This document shows positions 6,701 through 7,358 of a stretch of DNA of 7,358 nt, piece by piece. The position numbers and the translations under genes were made by a program. The notes beneath the pieces were generated by a model that ran no database searches, was not told the DNA's origin, and worked only from the letters and a program-made list of their open reading frames with translations. Within the stretch, counting starts at the first letter, position 1, and each line of letters starts with the position of its first letter. Origin of the DNA: Pseudomonadota bacterium (GTDB lineage Bacteria > Myxococcota_A > Bradymonadia > UBA4248). The stretch covers positions 1-7,358 of the forward strand of contig WQTY01000102.1 of NCBI GenBank assembly GCA_009786045.1, read 5' to 3'.

Positions 6701-7225
6701 CCGAAAATGACCGCGGCTCGAACGGCTCACGCCATAGGCCCAGCTCAGCCCCGTGTTAAACCACTGCGGCGAGTTTGGGGCTGCCATCTGGTGGGCAAGC
6801 AGGTAGAGGAGCTCGTCGTAAAAGATGCGGGCTTCAGCGTCATCCAGCGTCCCGCTCTTTACCCCCCAATAGGCCCAACACCCCGCAATCCTGTGAAACA
6901 CCTGACGCGCATCCGTCTCCATCCCAAAACGCGCACCTTCTTCCCAAGTCGACAATGCATCCCAATCCGGCTCACTGCGCTGCAGCCACGGCTCAATTCC
7001 ATTCTCACACACCCGGCGCACCGCCGCAGGCACATCCGCCTTGCGAAAATACTTCTGCGCCAAAATATCACACGCCATCTGCGACCAGCACTCCGGCACG
7101 CACACCTGCACCTGCACAGAACTCGCCTGACCATCCATGTTGCGAAGCATCGAGACGCGCGTCTCAAAACGAAGCCCCTCATAAGGCGACGCCAACCCAG
7201 AAGTAAAAACTCGCTCAAATCTCAT
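3728..7225 (-). CDS. nrdJ: Adenosylcobalamin-dependent (class II) ribonucleotide reductase
   Basis: A complete 1165-residue NrdJ, the oxygen-indifferent enzyme that reduces ribonucleotides to deoxyribonucleotides using a thiyl radical generated by coenzyme B12. The N-terminus (RFERVFTSG...SPYEG) and early [11 protein letters not shown] motif (53-63) match the long NrdJ form of roughly this length. Active-site residues are in place: N474-P-C476-S-E478 and C487 keep the same 11-residue spacing as Cys322 (thiyl radical) and Cys333 in Thermotoga NrdJ, and C198 (HACFIQS) fits the partner redox Cys. Residues about 299-385 are the helical insert usual in this subgroup. A TSCPD-type domain spans about 970-1075 ([21 protein letters not shown]). 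The C-terminal tail has C1138-x2-C1141, C1152-x2-C1155 for metal and C1158-x5-C1164 as the swinging redox pair. The start is supported by family alignment from memory and a modest GGTGG six bases upstream. No cobalamin riboswitch or NrdR box pair was seen in the 133 bases upstream. Confidence 0.97.
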   Translation of the reverse strand: MRFERVFTSGLASPYEGLRFETRVSMLRNMDGQASSVQVQVCVPECWSQMACDILAQKYFRKADVPAAVRRVCENGIEPWLQRSEPDWDALSTWEEGARFGMETDARQVFHRIAGCWAYWGVKSGTLDDAEARIFYDELLYLLAHQMAAPNSPQWFNTGLSWAYGVSRSSRGHFRVDPVTKLCVEVDDPYVYPQAHACFIQSVEDDLCGADGIMDLWAKEARLFKFGSGTGTNFSALRAEGESLSCGGKSSGLMSFLQIGDVSAGAIKSGGTTRRAAKMVCLDADHPDIETFVNWKRTEEEKAAALVAGSHATHHFVARMKADVEGAAAALGEAAADPVKNAALRKTLGEAIGAHIPEALLYRTLLALKSGVSQPELAIFDAGWEGSAYRSVSGQNANNSVRLSAQFMEAVTSDEAWRLRRRTDHGVCKTIPARALWDDIAYNAWACADPGLQFDTTINDWHTCPKSGPIRASNPCSEFMFLDDSACNLASLNLVKFLGEDGAFDAQRYMAAVRLLTVALDITVTMAQYPSAKIARRSFDFRPLGLGFANLGSLVMRCGYAYDSKEARAMGAVISSLTTAVSYRTSIDLAQKLGTFEGYADNANDMLRVIRNHRRAAHFAPKETYEQLSVQPSLPPESAFSRSLLQLTQQVWDEVLEEGAKTGFRNAQVTCIAPTGTIGLLMDCDTTGVEPDFALVKFKKLVGGGYFRIINTAIAPALRQRGYSEAQVADITRYILGHGSLAESPYVNHGTLRALGFDETALLTIERSMAGAFDIRSVVSPYVLGQEFCRDRLKISEEMVSRPGFDLLSHLGFTPANIEAANLYALGTMTIEGAPHLRSEDLPIFDCANRCGERGARYIPPMAHVMMMAAIQPFVSGAISKTINFPDDATLSDIERVHYAAYRHGLKAIAVYRDGSKLSQPLNSRKIFALDSGDGSESSESKAVSTEKIASPTQGRHKLPSRRSGYTQKASIGNNNIYLRTGEYADGSLGEIFIDMHKEGAAFRSLMNCFAIAVSLGLQHGVPLEEYVDAFVFTRFDPSGPVQGHSTIKLATSIIDYIFRELGITYLGRRELVHVNPDELSQEEAPNSEFNVPYLPGFDGRRAAHIPSPHPAAAHAHASGTRDARQIARLKGYEGDPCPECGHFTMLRNGTCSKCDSCGATSGCS

Positions 7226-7291
7226 ACGCTGCCACCAAACTCATGCGCAAAAATTGCGATTCAAGAACCCACCCCCGTCCCAAAGCGACCT

Positions 7292-7321
7292 CTTCTATCC
7301 CCATTCGAGTCGCCATGGCAA
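7292..7321 (-). promoter_or_regulatory. Weak promoter candidate for nrdJ
   Basis: On the minus strand TTGCCA (7321-7316, 5 of 6 to TTGACA) and TAGAAG (7297-7292, 4 of 6 to TATAAT) are 18 bases apart, about 67 bases before the nrdJ start. A small palindrome, CGCAA-AAA-TTGCG at 7246-7258, lies between this site and the gene and could be an operator, but nothing identifies the binding protein. Confidence 0.25.
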
Positions 7322-7330
7322 GCAACGACT

Positions 7331-7358
7331 GTAGGGGCGGTTCGCGAACCGCCCCTAC
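7331..7358. repeat. Perfect 28-base palindrome at window edge
   Basis: GTAGGGGCGGTTCG at 7331-7344 is followed directly by its exact reverse complement to 7358. It may extend past the window. Sequences of this type are, from memory, common as dispersed intergenic palindromes in diverse bacteria and metagenomes. It differs in sequence from families A and B. It lies upstream of nrdJ and could form a cruciform or a hairpin in a transcript. Confidence 0.85.

Noticed and set aside
7226..7358. Cobalamin riboswitch or NrdR boxes upstream of nrdJ
   Set aside because: No B12-box-like sequence and no pair of NrdR-like 16-base palindromes was found; 133 bases are too short for a complete cobalamin riboswitch together with a promoter.

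Overview
The window reads as a bacterial chromosome segment with three real genes, all sizeable, separated by spacers rich in short palindromic repeats. No tRNA, rRNA, CRISPR array or transposase gene is visible. The gene content (an adenosylcobalamin-dependent class II ribonucleotide reductase, a ferredoxin-type 2-oxoacid oxidoreductase, and a lipoprotein with a low-complexity Asp/Pro/Asn/Lys stalk) suits an anaerobic or facultative member of the old Deltaproteobacteria, such as the Bradymonadota or Myxococcota. That placement is an inference from style and gene content, at low confidence.

Layout, left to right. Positions 1-200 hold a GC-rich hairpin, one copy of a short palindromic repeat (called B here) and a plausible sigma70-type promoter. 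Positions 201-1358 (+) encode a probable exported lipoprotein whose C-terminal half is a lipin-like (LNS2, HAD-superfamily) phosphatase domain. Positions 1359-1785 are non-coding, with one copy of a longer two-hairpin repeat (called A) and a separate compound palindrome. Positions 1786-3339 (-) encode one 517-residue polypeptide joining the TPP-binding beta subunit and the gamma subunit of a KorABC-type 2-oxoacid:ferredoxin oxidoreductase. Positions 3340-3727 are non-coding and hold two A copies in opposite orientation. Positions 3728-7225 (-) encode full-length class II ribonucleotide reductase NrdJ. The last 133 bases hold a weak promoter candidate and a perfect 28-base palindrome that runs to the window edge.

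The most unusual point is that both repeat families also lie inside the korB-korC gene, on the reading-frame-preserving side. A B copy encodes about 15 residues near the end of the beta domain. An A copy encodes about 30 residues exactly where the korB stop and korC start should be. The two-subunit fusion may therefore have been created, or at least is now bridged, by a palindromic repeat, in the manner of the Rickettsia palindromic elements that insert in-frame into genes. The four A copies keep their two stems through paired base changes, so the folded structure seems to be what is maintained. No alpha subunit (korA) gene lies beside the fusion.

The three genes do not form an evident pathway. 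nrdJ supplies deoxyribonucleotides, korB-korC belongs to central carbon metabolism with ferredoxin, and the lipin-like lipoprotein may act on phosphatidate or a related phospho-substrate in the cell envelope.
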